Below are positions 7,880 through 17,295 of a stretch of 64,000 bases of DNA, piece by piece. Source of the DNA: Streptomyces sp. AC558_RSS880 (GTDB lineage: Bacteria; Actinomycetota; Actinomycetes; Streptomycetales; Streptomycetaceae); assembly GCF_019049255.1 (NCBI RefSeq), contig NZ_JAGMUJ010000070.1, forward strand, positions 33,444 to 97,443, written 5' to 3'. Both the position numbers and the translations under genes were made by a program. Every line of letters begins with the position of its first letter. The first letter of the stretch is position 1. The notes under the pieces are model-generated. The model made no database searches. It was not told the DNA's origin and was given only the letters and a program-made list of their open reading frames with translations.

Positions 7880-8253
7880 TCCATCCGTCCCGCGCGAGAC
7901 GCTGGAGCCGCTCTCGACCTGGATACTGGCCCGCCGTTGCGCGGAGTTGGTCGACCCCTGTGAGGGTAACCCGGCAGCCGAGACGGCAGTCTTCACGCTC
8001 CGACTGCTCGCGCAGCGCGTTCTGCGGCTTCGGCAGGAGGTCACCGAGCTCGCGCGGCGAATCACCGCAGCGGTGCGGGCCAGCGCACCCAGCCTGCCGG
8101 AGCGGTTCGGGATCGGACCGGACAGCGCCGCGGCCCTGCTGATCGCTGCCGGAGACAACCCTGAGCGGCTAAACAACGAGGCATCCAACGAGGCATCCTT
8201 TGCCGCACTGTGCGGTGCCAGCCCGGTCGGGCCCTCCACCTTGATCGCGGACA
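7880..8253 (+). pseudogene. IS110-family transposase fragment
   Basis: The middle/C-terminal transposase_20 region of IS110 elements is recognisable: LRLRQEVTELARRI, then FGIGPDSAAALLIAAGDNPE and FAALCGASPV. The N-terminal DEDD domain and the C-terminal part (HRLNRGGDRQAN in relatives) are missing. A 12-bp tandem duplication (AACGAGGCATCC twice, 8174-8197) repeats NEAS inside the conserved segment. Confidence 0.75.
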
Positions 8254-8293
8254 CCTCGACACTGGATCTTGAGTCCAGGGAGAGGAGTCCCGA

Positions 8294-8329
8294 GTGGGGA
8301 CCTACAAGTACTCGGCGGAGTTCCGGGCG

Positions 8330-8338
<9 letters not shown>
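8294..8338 (+). pseudogene. IS3-family OrfA start, truncated
   Basis: A GTG preceded by AGGAG starts GTYKYSAEFRADA, matching the first residues of IS3-type OrfA proteins. After about 15 codons the sequence passes into an IS5-type transposase. Both families share GCGGACG and CGGACTGCCCC near the joint, so microhomology may have driven the fusion. Confidence 0.6.
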
Positions 8339-8807
<469 letters not shown>

Positions 8808-8821
8808 TGTCTCCCTGGCGG

Positions 8822-9502
8822 TCAGGCCGCCACAAGTGCCCCGGCGACGAACCTTTCCACGAACTCTCGTGCACGCCGGTCGAGATCGGCGTACTGAGCC
8901 TCTCGCTCAGCGCCCGTGACCGCTTCGCCGACCCGGAGGTTGCCTTCGGTGTCGACGCGTTGCGGGCGCTCCTCCGCGTCGGTGAGCAGGCCGACGGCGG
9001 AATGGGAGAAGCCGCAGTAGTAGGCGATGCCTTCGCTCAGGTTGGCTTCGAGGACGGTTTGCATTCCTTCCACGATGGGATCGTCGGCAGTGGCGCCGGC
9101 CAGGCCCAGCCACAGCATGCGCTTGCCGGCGAGGCGGGGCTTGCTGCGGCCGTAGGCGAACCCGTAGTTCCATACGCGGTCGATCCAGCCCTTGAGGATG
9201 GCGGGCACGTTCTGCCAGTACACCGGGAAGACGGCGACGACGACATCAGCGTCGAGGATGCGCTGCATATGGGCGTGGACTTCGCCCGAATACGCCTTTT
9301 CCCTGTTGCTCCAGTCCGGCTGGTCCGACGTGTTCATCCGTGGGTCGAATCCCTCGGCGTGCAGGTCGAGCAGGTCAATGCGGTACCCGGCGGCTTCGAG
9401 CCGGACGGCAGCACGGCGGGCCGTGTGCGCGGTGAGGGAATCGGTGCGGTGGTGCGCGACGACTACGAGGGCTGTTCCGGCATGGCTGTCGTGCTGCGTC
9501 AC
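8822..9502 (-). CDS. NAD(P)H dehydrogenase (quinone), flavodoxin-like fold
   Basis: This 226-aa protein has the NQO/MdaB-type flavodoxin fold: an N-terminal LVVVAHHRTDSLT phosphate-binding loop, VVVAVFPVYWQNVPAILKGW and DRVWNYGFAYG. Such enzymes use FAD or FMN to reduce quinones by two electrons. The GTG at 9502 has GGGAG upstream. It diverges from an AraC-type regulator about 105 bp away, which probably controls it. Confidence 0.9.
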   Translation of the reverse strand: MTQHDSHAGTALVVVAHHRTDSLTAHTARRAAVRLEAAGYRIDLLDLHAEGFDPRMNTSDQPDWSNREKAYSGEVHAHMQRILDADVVVAVFPVYWQNVPAILKGWIDRVWNYGFAYGRSKPRLAGKRMLWLGLAGATADDPIVEGMQTVLEANLSEGIAYYCGFSHSAVGLLTDAEERPQRVDTEGNLRVGEAVTGAEREAQYADLDRRAREFVERFVAGALVAA

Positions 9503-9606
9503 GGTTTCTCCCGGCTGGTCTCGGTCGATTCGATGAATCCAGTACAGCCGCAGCGACGTAGACGATCCATGTGAGAAACACTCCGAAACATAGGAGGTCG
9601 TCTACG

Positions 9607-10545
9607 ATGCGTTCCGTGGATCCTTTGAGCTCGTTACTGCGTGGCATCCGGGCCGAGGGCTCGGTCGTCAGTCACACCGTGCTGACGGCGCCCTGGACCA
9701 TCCGCTTCGCCGATGACGCACCGCTCACCATGATCAGCGTGCTGCGCGGCGGGGGCACCCTGATGCTGCCCGACGGCACCGAGCGAGTGGTCGGCGTGGG
9801 CGATACGGCCATCGTGAGCGGCCCCGCACCGTTCCATCTCGCGGACCATCCCGCCTCCGTCCACAGGTCCCATGCCGCGTACGAGATCGCCTGCTTCACC
9901 ATGGACACCGAGCGCACCGCTCAGGAACTCGGCGGTATCCACTGGGGCACCGACTCGGAGGAGGTGACCGCGCTGATCGTGGGCGCCTACCGCGCCTCGG
10001 GCCACCGCCACGAACGGCTTCTGCGTGCCCTGCCGCCCGTCCTGGTGATCAAGGAGGACGTCGAGGTCTGTGCCTGGCTGGAGACAGCCGCCGCCGACGC
10101 CGCCCGGCTCTCGGCCGGTTCGCAGGCGCTGATGGACCGGCTCCTCGACTGGGCTCTGGTGTGCACGTTGCGCAGCTGGTTCGACCAGGCCGGCGCCGAC
10201 GCGCCCAGCTGGTACCGGGGCCTCGCCGACCCGGTCCTCGCCCCCGCCCTGCAGGCCTTCCACGACCGGCCCGCCGAGGCTTGGACGGTGGCGTCACTGG
10301 CCGCTCGAGCCGGCGTCTCCAGGGCGCTGTTCGCCAAGCGCTTCACCAAGCTGATGGGCCGCCCGCCCCTCGCCTACCTCACCGAATGCCGCATGGACGA
10401 GGCCGAGACGCTTCTGACCGACACCGACCTCAGCATCGCCCAGGTCGGAAGGTCCGTCGGCTATGCCGACGCTTTCGGCTTCAGTGCCGCGTTCAAACGC
10501 CACAAGGGCCTGAGCCCAAGCACGTTCCGCGCCGCGGCGAGCTGA
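9607..10545 (+). CDS. AraC-family regulator with N-terminal cupin domain
   Basis: This 312-aa protein has a cupin-type sensing domain (about residues 1-190, including LRGGGTLMLPDG) and a C-terminal AraC double HTH with WTVASLAARAGVSRALFAKR and IAQVGRSVGYADAFGFSAAF. The ATG at 9607 follows AGGAGG by about 9 nt. It resembles the cupin_6 AraC regulators commonly found beside oxidoreductases, and it is divergent from the quinone reductase at 8822-9502, its likely target. Confidence 0.9.
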   Translation: MRSVDPLSSLLRGIRAEGSVVSHTVLTAPWTIRFADDAPLTMISVLRGGGTLMLPDGTERVVGVGDTAIVSGPAPFHLADHPASVHRSHAAYEIACFTMDTERTAQELGGIHWGTDSEEVTALIVGAYRASGHRHERLLRALPPVLVIKEDVEVCAWLETAAADAARLSAGSQALMDRLLDWALVCTLRSWFDQAGADAPSWYRGLADPVLAPALQAFHDRPAEAWTVASLAARAGVSRALFAKRFTKLMGRPPLAYLTECRMDEAETLLTDTDLSIAQVGRSVGYADAFGFSAAFKRHKGLSPSTFRAAAS

Positions 10546-10572
10546 GTTCCGGTCCGGCGAAGAAACCCGTAG

Positions 10573-10851
10573 ATGATCGTCTCCTGTGAGACGGTCCGGC
10601 GGTGGTGCGCCAAGTTCGGGCAGGCCTACGCCGGCGCGCTGCGCCGCCGGCCCCGGCCGGGAGACAAGTGGCACCCGCACAAGGTCTTCATCAAGGTCAA
10701 CGGTGAGTTGAAGTACCTGTGGCGGGCCGTCGGCCAGGAGGGGACGGTGCTGGACGTCCTCGTGCGGGACCGGCGGGACACCGCCGCGGCCCGGCGGTTC
10801 TTCCGCCGGCTGCTGAAGAGGACCCGGTCGGTATGGAAATCGACACGGTGA
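10573..10851 (+). pseudogene. IS6-family transposase fragment, catalytically dead
   Basis: Residues VSCETVRRWCAKFGQAYAGA to FFRRLLKR match IS6 transposases. The N-terminus is missing and the sequence leaves the family near 10822, before the second Asp. The first catalytic motif reads HPHKVF instead of HLDEVF. No inverted-repeat ends were found. Confidence 0.8.
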
Positions 10852-10879
10852 ATGATCAGCAAGGTCACCTGGGGTCGGC

Positions 10880-11440
10880 TCAGGGGCAGGGCATGCTCAT
10901 GTAGAGCGCCTGCTCACCTCTTGAGGGGGTGCCTTCGTAGAGGGTGGTGTCGAGTCCGCAGAAGACGAAGCCCATCCGCCGGTATGCGTGGATCGCCGGC
11001 GCGTTGATGTTGGTGACCTCCAGCCAGAGGTGGCCGGCACCCCGCTCGCGGGCGAACTCCCTCGCGAGTCCCATCAGCGCGCGTCCCACTCCCCGGCCCC
11101 GGTGCTGCGGGGCGACTGCGATGTCCTCGATGATCAGCCGGCGGTTCCAGCCGGAGTACGAGACGGCGAGAAAGCCGGCCAGGTCGCCGACGGCGCCGTG
11201 GGCGACGAAAGTGCGGGAGTCCGCGTCATCCTCGGCGTCGCCGCCGCCCGGGTTGTCCTCGGGGAACACCTTGGTCAGGGGTGGTTCCACCGGGATCTCC
11301 CGCAGCGCGAAACCCTCCTCGGTGACGGTCACCTGGAAGACGGTGTCGGTGGTGAAGGAGTCGTCCAGGGCCTCGATGGCCTCGGTGTCCTGGGGAGCGG
11401 CGATGCGGTACCGGTAAGCCGTGTTGCCCACAGTGCTCAT
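10880..11440 (-). CDS. nat1: Streptothricin/nourseothricin N-acetyltransferase
   Basis: This 186-aa GNAT protein closely resembles the nourseothricin acetyltransferase of S. noursei and the streptothricin acetyltransferases. Shared features include the start TAYRYR, EAIEALDDSFTTDTVF, the acidic stretch before DSRTFVA, the acetyl-CoA loop HRGRGVGRALM, and the end GEQALYMSMPCP. The family acetylates the beta-lysine of streptothricin antibiotics in the cytosol. No streptothricin biosynthetic genes are seen nearby, so it is probably a stand-alone resistance gene. Whether it confers resistance is inferred. Confidence 0.92.
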   Translation of the reverse strand: MSTVGNTAYRYRIAAPQDTEAIEALDDSFTTDTVFQVTVTEEGFALREIPVEPPLTKVFPEDNPGGGDAEDDADSRTFVAHGAVGDLAGFLAVSYSGWNRRLIIEDIAVAPQHRGRGVGRALMGLAREFARERGAGHLWLEVTNINAPAIHAYRRMGFVFCGLDTTLYEGTPSRGEQALYMSMPCP

Positions 11441-11893
11441 GGCACGACGCTACGACCGCTCCGGCCACGGCAGGACGGGTTTCGGCCGGTCACGCCCGCG
11501 CCCCGGCCTGACGATCACGGGGGCGACCGAGATCGGGACGTGCTGGTCCGGCGGTTTGGTCGTCGGGTGATCAGCAGGCCGTCGTGCGGACAGGCACCGG
11601 CTCGGTACTCGTCCTGCGGCGGGTCGCTCTGCGGGCGGAGCGGTCGGAGACCGGACCGGCGACGGCATGGTGGGGCTCGGCGTAGTCCTCACGCCGGACG
11701 TGATCGTCGAGGACAACGTCGTGTGCTTCCCGGCGTTGACCACGGCGGGCGTCCCCGGCAGCGTCGCTCAGCGAGTCGGCCACCCGGCGCACCCTGACGC
11801 GCATTGAGGACGCCGACTACGAGATACGCGTGGGAGCGGGCCGGGAGCCCGGTGGCTCACCCCGCACGGAGCGAGCCACCGGGCCGTGCCGAA
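11441..11893. other. Intergenic region without recognised gene
   Basis: A short plus-strand stretch near 11670-11800 reads GLGVVLTPDVIVEDNVV and could be a decayed gene end, but no family was recognised. The rest shows nothing. Confidence 0.4.
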
Positions 11894-12427
11894 TCAGGCT
11901 GCCGGAGAAGTCGCCAGCAGGTCCGCAGGGATACCGCCCTTGTCAGGGGCGTAGAAGTTCTTGATCTCGGCTTCCCAGACGTCCACCCGGATCCGGTCGT
12001 CGTCATCGGGCTCGAAGGCGTCGAAGAGTGCATGGATGTTCGGCAGGTCGAAGCCGACCCCCCTCATCATGCCGACGAACACCGGTCGGGTGACCGTACC
12101 GCTGCCGTCCAGGTCACCGAGGCGCGCGAAGCCGGCCGCGAACTCGTCGATCGCTCCGCTGAAGCGCTCCGGCGACAGGACGCACGCCTGGTACTCGTCG
12201 TAAGTGATCCGGCCGTCGCGATCGGCGTCGAGTTCACCGACCAGCGTGTTCCAGTAGCGCGTGAAGCCGGCACGCATGGCCTGCTTCCGTGTCTCGTCGG
12301 CTTCGGGAACGGCTGCGGCGACCCGGCTGCTCATCAGATCGAAGTCGTCGGGTTCCAGAACCTCGTTTCCGTCGGCGTCGAACAGGGTGAACACGAGTTT
12401 GACCCGATTGATCGCTTCGTTCCGCAT
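11894..12427 (-). CDS. EF-hand calcium-binding protein (calerythrin-like)
   Basis: This 177-aa cytosolic protein has canonical EF-hand loops at about residues 17-28 (DADGNEVLEPDD), 67-78 (DADRDGRITYDE) and 105-116 (DLDGSGTVTRPV), and a degenerate fourth at 139-150 that starts with Glu-Pro. Length and spacing match calerythrin and the Streptomyces Cab proteins, which buffer or sense Ca2+. The ATG at 12427 has AAAGG upstream. The long in-frame extension upstream is Arg/Pro-rich and rejected. The third loop has Val at position 12 instead of Glu, so it may bind weakly. Confidence 0.88.
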   Translation of the reverse strand: MRNEAINRVKLVFTLFDADGNEVLEPDDFDLMSSRVAAAVPEADETRKQAMRAGFTRYWNTLVGELDADRDGRITYDEYQACVLSPERFSGAIDEFAAGFARLGDLDGSGTVTRPVFVGMMRGVGFDLPNIHALFDAFEPDDDDRIRVDVWEAEIKNFYAPDKGGIPADLLATSPAA

Positions 12428-13029
12428 GGGCTGTTGCCTTTCGCCGGACCAGGAGACGGGACGGTCGTGCATGCCGGCCGCACCGCACGGTGCGCCACGG
12501 CCCGGCGGCGCACCGGTGAGCCGCCGACAGGTGCGGCGAACACCCGCGCAGGGCGCGGGAACCGGTGTCCGGTCGTACGGCCGTCGCGCTGTCACTATGC
12601 GGGCTGCGGAATCCGGTGTCCCGGGGAAGGCCGGCTGTTCAACGGAAAGAATGAAAATGGCGCCGCTCCGGCATGAAACGTGCACCGATCCTGCCGCCGG
12701 GCGGACCGCCGACGAGCAGCTCACGTGTCCGGCCCTGCCTTCGCCGTGCTCCAGCGCATCGAGGCCCCGCAACGGGCCGCCAGAGCAGAGACCTCTCGAC
12801 CTCGTGTCTCCTGCGCGTCCTGGCCGCGCTGGAGGAACTGCTCCCGAAGGCTGCTGATCGGGCGGGAGCGGTTCGGACCGGCGCGCACGGCGCACACCGG
12901 CAATACCCCGTTCAGTCTCCGCACGCTCTACCGGTGCCCACGGGCGGCGGAAATGATGGGCACACCGCACATGAACCAGGTGATCCCCCTCTGTCCTCCG
13001 GCCGGGCGGACATACGGCAGAAGGAGTCC
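12428..13029. other. Long leader/intergenic region before the furan operon
   Basis: About 600 bp separate the EF-hand gene from the operon at 13030. A relatively A-rich patch near 12650-12665 (GGAAAGAATGAAAATGG) stands out and could be a promoter or a small leader, but no convincing ORF or consensus was found. Confidence 0.4.
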
Positions 13030-13788
13030 ATGGTGTTGCTTCTCATCTCCCCGGACGGTGTCGAGGAGGCCCTCGACTGCGCGAAGGCGGCGGAGCACCT
13101 CGACATCGTCGACGTCAAGAAGCCCGACGAGGGCTCGCTCGGCGCCAACTTCCCCTGGGTCATCAGGGAGATCCGTGACGCGGTCCCGGTGGACATACCG
13201 GTGTCCGCCACTGTGGGAGACGTCCCGTACAAGCCCGGCACGGTGGCTCAGGCCGCGCTCGGCGCGGTCGTCTCCGGCGCCACGTACATCAAGGTCGGCC
13301 TCTACGGATGCACGACGCCCGATCAGGGCATCGAGGTCATGCGCGCGGTCGTGCGGGCGGTGAAGGACCACCGCTCCGAAGCACTCGTCGTCGCTTCGGG
13401 TTACGCCGACGCCCACCGGATCGGCTGCGTCAATCCGCTCGCCGTGCCCGACATCGCCGCCCGCTCCGGCGCCGACGCGGCCATGCTCGACACCGCCGTC
13501 AAGGACGGGACGCGGCTGTTCGACCACGTTCCGCCGGACGTCTGTGCCGAGTTCGTCCGGCTGGCGCACGCGTCCGGTCTGCTCGCCGCCCTCGCGGGCA
13601 GTGTCAAACAGTCCGACCTCGGTCCGCTGACCCGCATCGGCACCGACATCGTGGGTGTGCGCGGAGCGGTCTGCGAGGGCGGCGACCGCAGTACCGGAAG
13701 GATTCAGCCGCATCTGGTGGCTGCCTTCCGGGCGGAGATGGACCGGCAGGCCCAGGAGCATGCGGCCGGCGTCCCCGCCGTGAGCTGA
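13030..13788 (+). CDS. mfnB: MfnB-like (5-formylfuran-3-yl)methyl phosphate synthase
   Basis: This 252-aa protein matches the archaeal methanofuran enzyme MfnB (DUF556/PF04476) over its full length. That enzyme condenses two glyceraldehyde-3-phosphates into 4-(hydroxymethyl)-2-furancarboxaldehyde phosphate. Key segments are VDVKKPDEGSLGANFPW, VSATVGDVPYKPG, YIKVGLYG and AMLDTAVKDG. Lys30, Lys88, Asp154 and Lys158 occupy the positions of the archaeal active-site residues (recalled Lys27 aligns with Lys30). AAGGAG at 13021-13026 precedes ATG 13030; GTG 13033 is better spaced and equally possible. First gene of a coupled operon. The usual partner MfnC aminotransferase is absent, so the product is unlikely to be methanofuran. 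Confidence 0.88.
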   Translation: MVLLLISPDGVEEALDCAKAAEHLDIVDVKKPDEGSLGANFPWVIREIRDAVPVDIPVSATVGDVPYKPGTVAQAALGAVVSGATYIKVGLYGCTTPDQGIEVMRAVVRAVKDHRSEALVVASGYADAHRIGCVNPLAVPDIAARSGADAAMLDTAVKDGTRLFDHVPPDVCAEFVRLAHASGLLAALAGSVKQSDLGPLTRIGTDIVGVRGAVCEGGDRSTGRIQPHLVAAFRAEMDRQAQEHAAGVPAVS

Positions 13789-13796
13789 CCACCGGC

Positions 13797-15200
13797 ATGC
13801 CGGCCTCTGAGCCCGACCGCGTCCCCGGACACCGCACCCCTCGTTTCGCCGTCGTCGACCCGGCCACCGGGGAGATCTTCGACGAGGCCCCCGACCAGCA
13901 GCCCGACGAGTTGGACGGCGTGGTCGACCGGGCCCACCGGGCCTGGCGCAGCTGGCGCGCCGCCCCCGCCGCCCGTGCCACCGCGTTGCACGGGGCGGCC
14001 GAGGCCGTGGAGGCGGCCGGCGACGACCTCGCCCGGTTGCTCACCCGGGAACAGGGCAAGCCCCTGGCCGAGTCGTACGCGGAGGTCGCCCGTACGGTGG
14101 CCCGCCTGCGCTACTTCGCGGACCTGGCCCCCAGAACCCGGCGGATCACCGATGGCCGGCCTGTGGGCAGCGAGATCCGCTGGCGTCCTCTCGGGCCCGT
14201 CGCCGCGATCGTGCCGTGGAACTTTCCCCTCCAGCTCGCGGCGGCAAAGTTCGCGCCCGCGCTCGCGGCGGGCAACACCATGGTCCTCAAACCGTCCCCG
14301 TTCACCCCCCTCGCCACCCGGCTGCTCGGCTCCGTCCTCGCCACCGCCCTGCCCGAGGGCGTACTGACCGTTGTCACCGGCCGCGAACCGCTCGGCGCCC
14401 GCCTCGCCTCCCACCCGGGCATCCGCCACGTCACTTTCACCGGCTCGGTGCCCACCGGGCGGGCCGTCGCCGAAGCGGCGGCGGCCTCGCTCGCCCGGGT
14501 CACCCTGGAACGGGGTGGCAACGACGCCGCCGTCCTGCTGGACGACGTCGAGGTGGACCGGATCGCGGACCGGCTGTTCTGGGCCGCGTTCCGCAACTGC
14601 GGACAGGTCTGCATGGCGGTCAAACGCGTCTATGCCCCCGCCCGGCTCCACGCCGAGGTCGTCGAAGCCCTCGCCCAGCGCGCGAGGACCGTCGCCGTCG
14701 GGGCCGGCCTCGACCCGGACACCCGGCTGGGCCCGGTCTGCAACGCCCCCCAGCTCGCCCGCGTCGAGCAGGTCACGAAGCAGGACCTGGGGGACGGAGC
14801 CCGGGCGGCGGCCGGCGGTCACCGGCTGGACGGGCCGGGCTACTTCTTCGCTCCCACGGTCCTCACCGATGTCCCGCCCGACAGCCCGGTGGTGACCGGG
14901 GAACAGTTCGGACCGGTCCTGCCGGTGCTGCCGTACCGGAGTCTCGACGAAGCCGTCGACGCGGCCAACGGCACAGCTTTCGGACTGGGCGGCTCCGTAT
15001 GGGGCACCGATCTCGACCGGGCCGAGGCGGTGGCCGGCCGGCTCGAATGCGGCACGGCCTGGATCAACCACCATGCCGAACTGTCCCTTGCCCAGCCCTT
15101 CGCGGGCGTCAAGGACAGCGGCGTCGGCGTCGCGGGCGGACCGTGGGGGTTCTACGGCAACCTCCGGCCGTTCGTAGTCCACCGTCCGCAGGAGGCATGA
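13797..15200 (+). CDS. NAD(P)-dependent aldehyde dehydrogenase
   Basis: This 467-aa ALDH-superfamily protein has Asn142 in PWNFPL, Lys165, Glu238 (LERGGNDA, in place of the usual LELGGK) and catalytic Cys272 in NCGQVC. These residues support oxidation of an aldehyde to an acid. It starts 8 bp after the MfnB stop and overlaps the next gene by ATGA, so it is part of the operon. In context, it probably oxidises the furan carboxaldehyde made by the MfnB-like enzyme, or a furan dialdehyde, to a furoic acid. The substrate is inferred only from context; many ALDHs act on semialdehydes. Confidence 0.88.
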   Translation: MPASEPDRVPGHRTPRFAVVDPATGEIFDEAPDQQPDELDGVVDRAHRAWRSWRAAPAARATALHGAAEAVEAAGDDLARLLTREQGKPLAESYAEVARTVARLRYFADLAPRTRRITDGRPVGSEIRWRPLGPVAAIVPWNFPLQLAAAKFAPALAAGNTMVLKPSPFTPLATRLLGSVLATALPEGVLTVVTGREPLGARLASHPGIRHVTFTGSVPTGRAVAEAAAASLARVTLERGGNDAAVLLDDVEVDRIADRLFWAAFRNCGQVCMAVKRVYAPARLHAEVVEALAQRARTVAVGAGLDPDTRLGPVCNAPQLARVEQVTKQDLGDGARAAAGGHRLDGPGYFFAPTVLTDVPPDSPVVTGEQFGPVLPVLPYRSLDEAVDAANGTAFGLGGSVWGTDLDRAEAVAGRLECGTAWINHHAELSLAQPFAGVKDSGVGVAGGPWGFYGNLRPFVVHRPQEA

Positions 15201-16309
15201 CGGTGAGGTTCCAGGCGGCCGTGCTGCGCTCGTACGAGGACCCGTTCGCGGTCGAGGAGGTGGCCCTGCGCACGGAACCCGCCGTCGGCGAGATCCTGGT
15301 CGAGATCGCGGGCTGCGGGATGTGCCGGACCGATCTCGCGGTCCGGCGATCGGCCGGCCGCAGCCCGCTGCCGGCGGTGCTCGGCCACGAGGGGGCCGGG
15401 ATCGTGGTGCGGGCGGGCGGCGGCCCGGACACCGCGATCGCCGTCGGTGACCACGTCGTGCTGAGCTTCGACTCCTGTGGACACTGCCGGAACTGCCGCG
15501 GCGCGGCCCCCGCCTACTGCGACTCCTTCGCCCCCCTCAACCTCTTCGGAGGACGCAAGGAGGACGCGCCGCGGCTCACTGACGCGACCGGCAGTGCACT
15601 GGCCCCCCGGTGGTTCGGACAGTCTTCGTTCGCCGAGTACGCGCTCGTCCCGGCCCGCAATGCGGTCCGGGTCGACCCCGCACTGCCCGTCGAACTGCTC
15701 GGGCCGCTCGGCTGTGGCTTCCTCACCGGCGCCGGAGCCGTGCTGAACACCTTCGGGGCCGGCCCCGGCGACACCCTCGCGGTCTTCGGCGCGGGAGCGG
15801 TGGGCCTGGCCGCGGTGATGGCGGCCACCGCCGCCGGCGCGCTGACCGTGGCCGTCGACCGGCATCCTGAACGGCTGGCCCTGGCCGAACGGTTCGGCGC
15901 GATCCCACTGCCCGCCGCAGCGGCCGGACTGCCCGAGCGGATCCGGCGGCTGACCGACGGCGGCGCACAGTACGCGCTGGACACCACGGCCTCGTCCCCG
16001 CTCATCAACGACGCTCTCCGGACACTGCGCCCCACCGGCAGCCTCGGCCTGGTGGCACGGCTCCACACCGCGCTGCCGCTCGAACCGGGCACGCTGGACC
16101 GGGGCCGCAGCATCCGCCACATCTGCGAAGGGGACGCCGTACCCGGACTGCTGATCCCCCGGCTGACCGGCCTGTGGCAGGCCGGACGCTTCCCCTTCGA
16201 CCAGCTGATCCGCACCTACCCGCTGGCCGACATCAACAAGGCCGAACGCGACTGCGACGCGGGCCGTGTGGTCAAACCCGTCCTGCTCCCGGAGGGAAGG
16301 AACCGATGA
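15197..16309 (+). CDS. Zinc-dependent alcohol dehydrogenase, aryl-alcohol type
   Basis: This 370-aa medium-chain dehydrogenase has catalytic zinc ligands in GCGMCRTD and GHEGAG, a four-Cys structural zinc lobe (SCGHCRNCRG...YC), LGCGFLTGAGAVLN and the Rossmann motif GAGAVGLAA. The GCGFxTGAGAVLN segment is typical of benzyl/aryl-alcohol dehydrogenases, fitting a furfuryl-type alcohol substrate. The ATG at 15197 overlaps the ALDH stop but lies only 1 nt from GGAGG; GTG 15203, 7 nt away, may be the real start. It would oxidise the hydroxymethyl group of the furan (inference). Confidence 0.87.
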   Translation: MTVRFQAAVLRSYEDPFAVEEVALRTEPAVGEILVEIAGCGMCRTDLAVRRSAGRSPLPAVLGHEGAGIVVRAGGGPDTAIAVGDHVVLSFDSCGHCRNCRGAAPAYCDSFAPLNLFGGRKEDAPRLTDATGSALAPRWFGQSSFAEYALVPARNAVRVDPALPVELLGPLGCGFLTGAGAVLNTFGAGPGDTLAVFGAGAVGLAAVMAATAAGALTVAVDRHPERLALAERFGAIPLPAAAAGLPERIRRLTDGGAQYALDTTASSPLINDALRTLRPTGSLGLVARLHTALPLEPGTLDRGRSIRHICEGDAVPGLLIPRLTGLWQAGRFPFDQLIRTYPLADINKAERDCDAGRVVKPVLLPEGRNR

Positions 16310-17295
16310 GCGAGGCATGCAGCACCACAGGCTCACCGCATCCGGCGAGCAGGCACCCCGCAGTCCCCACTCCCGCCGACGGAGGAAGCATGGCCGGTCC
16401 CGAGCCGCAGCACACGAACGTGGAAGGCGTGGACGCAGGCGTAGGTCTGACCGCCCTCCTGGTCGCCGCGGCACGGGCGCTCGAGACCCACCGTCCCGAC
16501 AGCCTCGCCCAGGACGCCTACGCGGAACACTTCGTGCGCGCCGCCCCGGCGTGCGCGGACTGGCCGGTGCGCGTCCAGCAGGTCCCGGACGGAGACGGCA
16601 ACCCGCTGTGGGGGCGGTTCGCCCGCTACTTCGGCCTGCGGACCAGGGTCCTCGACGACTTCCTCCTCCGGTCGGTGCGTACGGGCGCCCGCCAAGTGGT
16701 CCTGCTGGGTGCGGGCTTGGACACCCGCGTCTTCCGGCTGGACTGGCCGTCCGACTGCGTGGTCTTCGAGATCGACAGGGCGGGCGTGCTGGCGTTCAAG
16801 CACCGGGTGCTCACGGACCTGCCGGCCACCCCGAAGGCGAAGCGCGTCCCCATACCGGTCGACCTGCGCGCCGACTGGGTCACCGCGCTGACCACCGCCG
16901 GTTTCGACCCGGCCGCACCGAGCGTCTGGCTGGCCGAGGGACTGCTCTTCTACCTGCCGAGCCCCGCCGAGACATACCTCATCGACGCGGTGGACCGGCT
17001 GACCGCCGAAGGCAGCGCACTGGCCTTCGAAGCCAAGCTGGAGAAGGACCTGCTGAAGTACCGCGACAGCGCGATCTACACGGCGACGCGAGAGCAGATC
17101 GGCATCGACCTGCTCCGTCTCTTCGACAAGGGACCACGACCCGACTCCGCGGGCGGCCTGAGGACCAAGGGCTGGTCCACCTCGGTGCGCACCCCCTTCG
17201 ACTTCACCCACCAGCACGGACGAGGCCCCCTCCCCGAGCCGAACGACGCGCTGGAGGGGAACCGGTGGGTGTTCGCGCACAAGCCCCGGCCATGA
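16306..17295 (+). CDS. SAM-dependent methyltransferase (PPM/LCMT, TIGR00027-like)
   Basis: This 329-aa class I methyltransferase has the LCMT-type motifs LGAGLDTRVFRLDWP, VVFEIDRAGVLAFK and WLAEGLLFYLP. Such enzymes methylate carboxyl or hydroxyl groups of small molecules or proteins. It overlaps the ADH stop by ATGA and has GGAGGG upstream. As last gene of the MfnB operon it may form a methyl ester of the furan acid. The 3' end overlaps the antisense tail of the truncated YciI gene. ATG 16390 (MAGPEPQ) is an alternative start. Confidence 0.87.
   Translation: MSEACSTTGSPHPASRHPAVPTPADGGSMAGPEPQHTNVEGVDAGVGLTALLVAAARALETHRPDSLAQDAYAEHFVRAAPACADWPVRVQQVPDGDGNPLWGRFARYFGLRTRVLDDFLLRSVRTGARQVVLLGAGLDTRVFRLDWPSDCVVFEIDRAGVLAFKHRVLTDLPATPKAKRVPIPVDLRADWVTALTTAGFDPAAPSVWLAEGLLFYLPSPAETYLIDAVDRLTAEGSALAFEAKLEKDLLKYRDSAIYTATREQIGIDLLRLFDKGPRPDSAGGLRTKGWSTSVRTPFDFTHQHGRGPLPEPNDALEGNRWVFAHKPRP

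Noticed and set aside
8174..8197. 12-bp duplication as a possible CRISPR-like or regulatory repeat
   Set aside because: Only two adjacent copies inside an IS110 fragment; simple slippage.
12428..12970. N-terminal extension of the EF-hand frame
   Set aside because: Upstream text is Arg/Pro/Gly-rich and unlike calerythrin-type proteins; ATG 12427 has a good ribosome site.
13030..13788. Methanofuran or methylofuran biosynthesis proper
   Set aside because: No MfnC, MfnD, MfnE or MfnF homologue and no C1-transfer genes are near; the neighbours are oxidation and methylation enzymes.
13704..15182. 492-aa minus-strand frame opposite the aldehyde dehydrogenase
   Set aside because: Shadow of a high-GC gene, no domain features.
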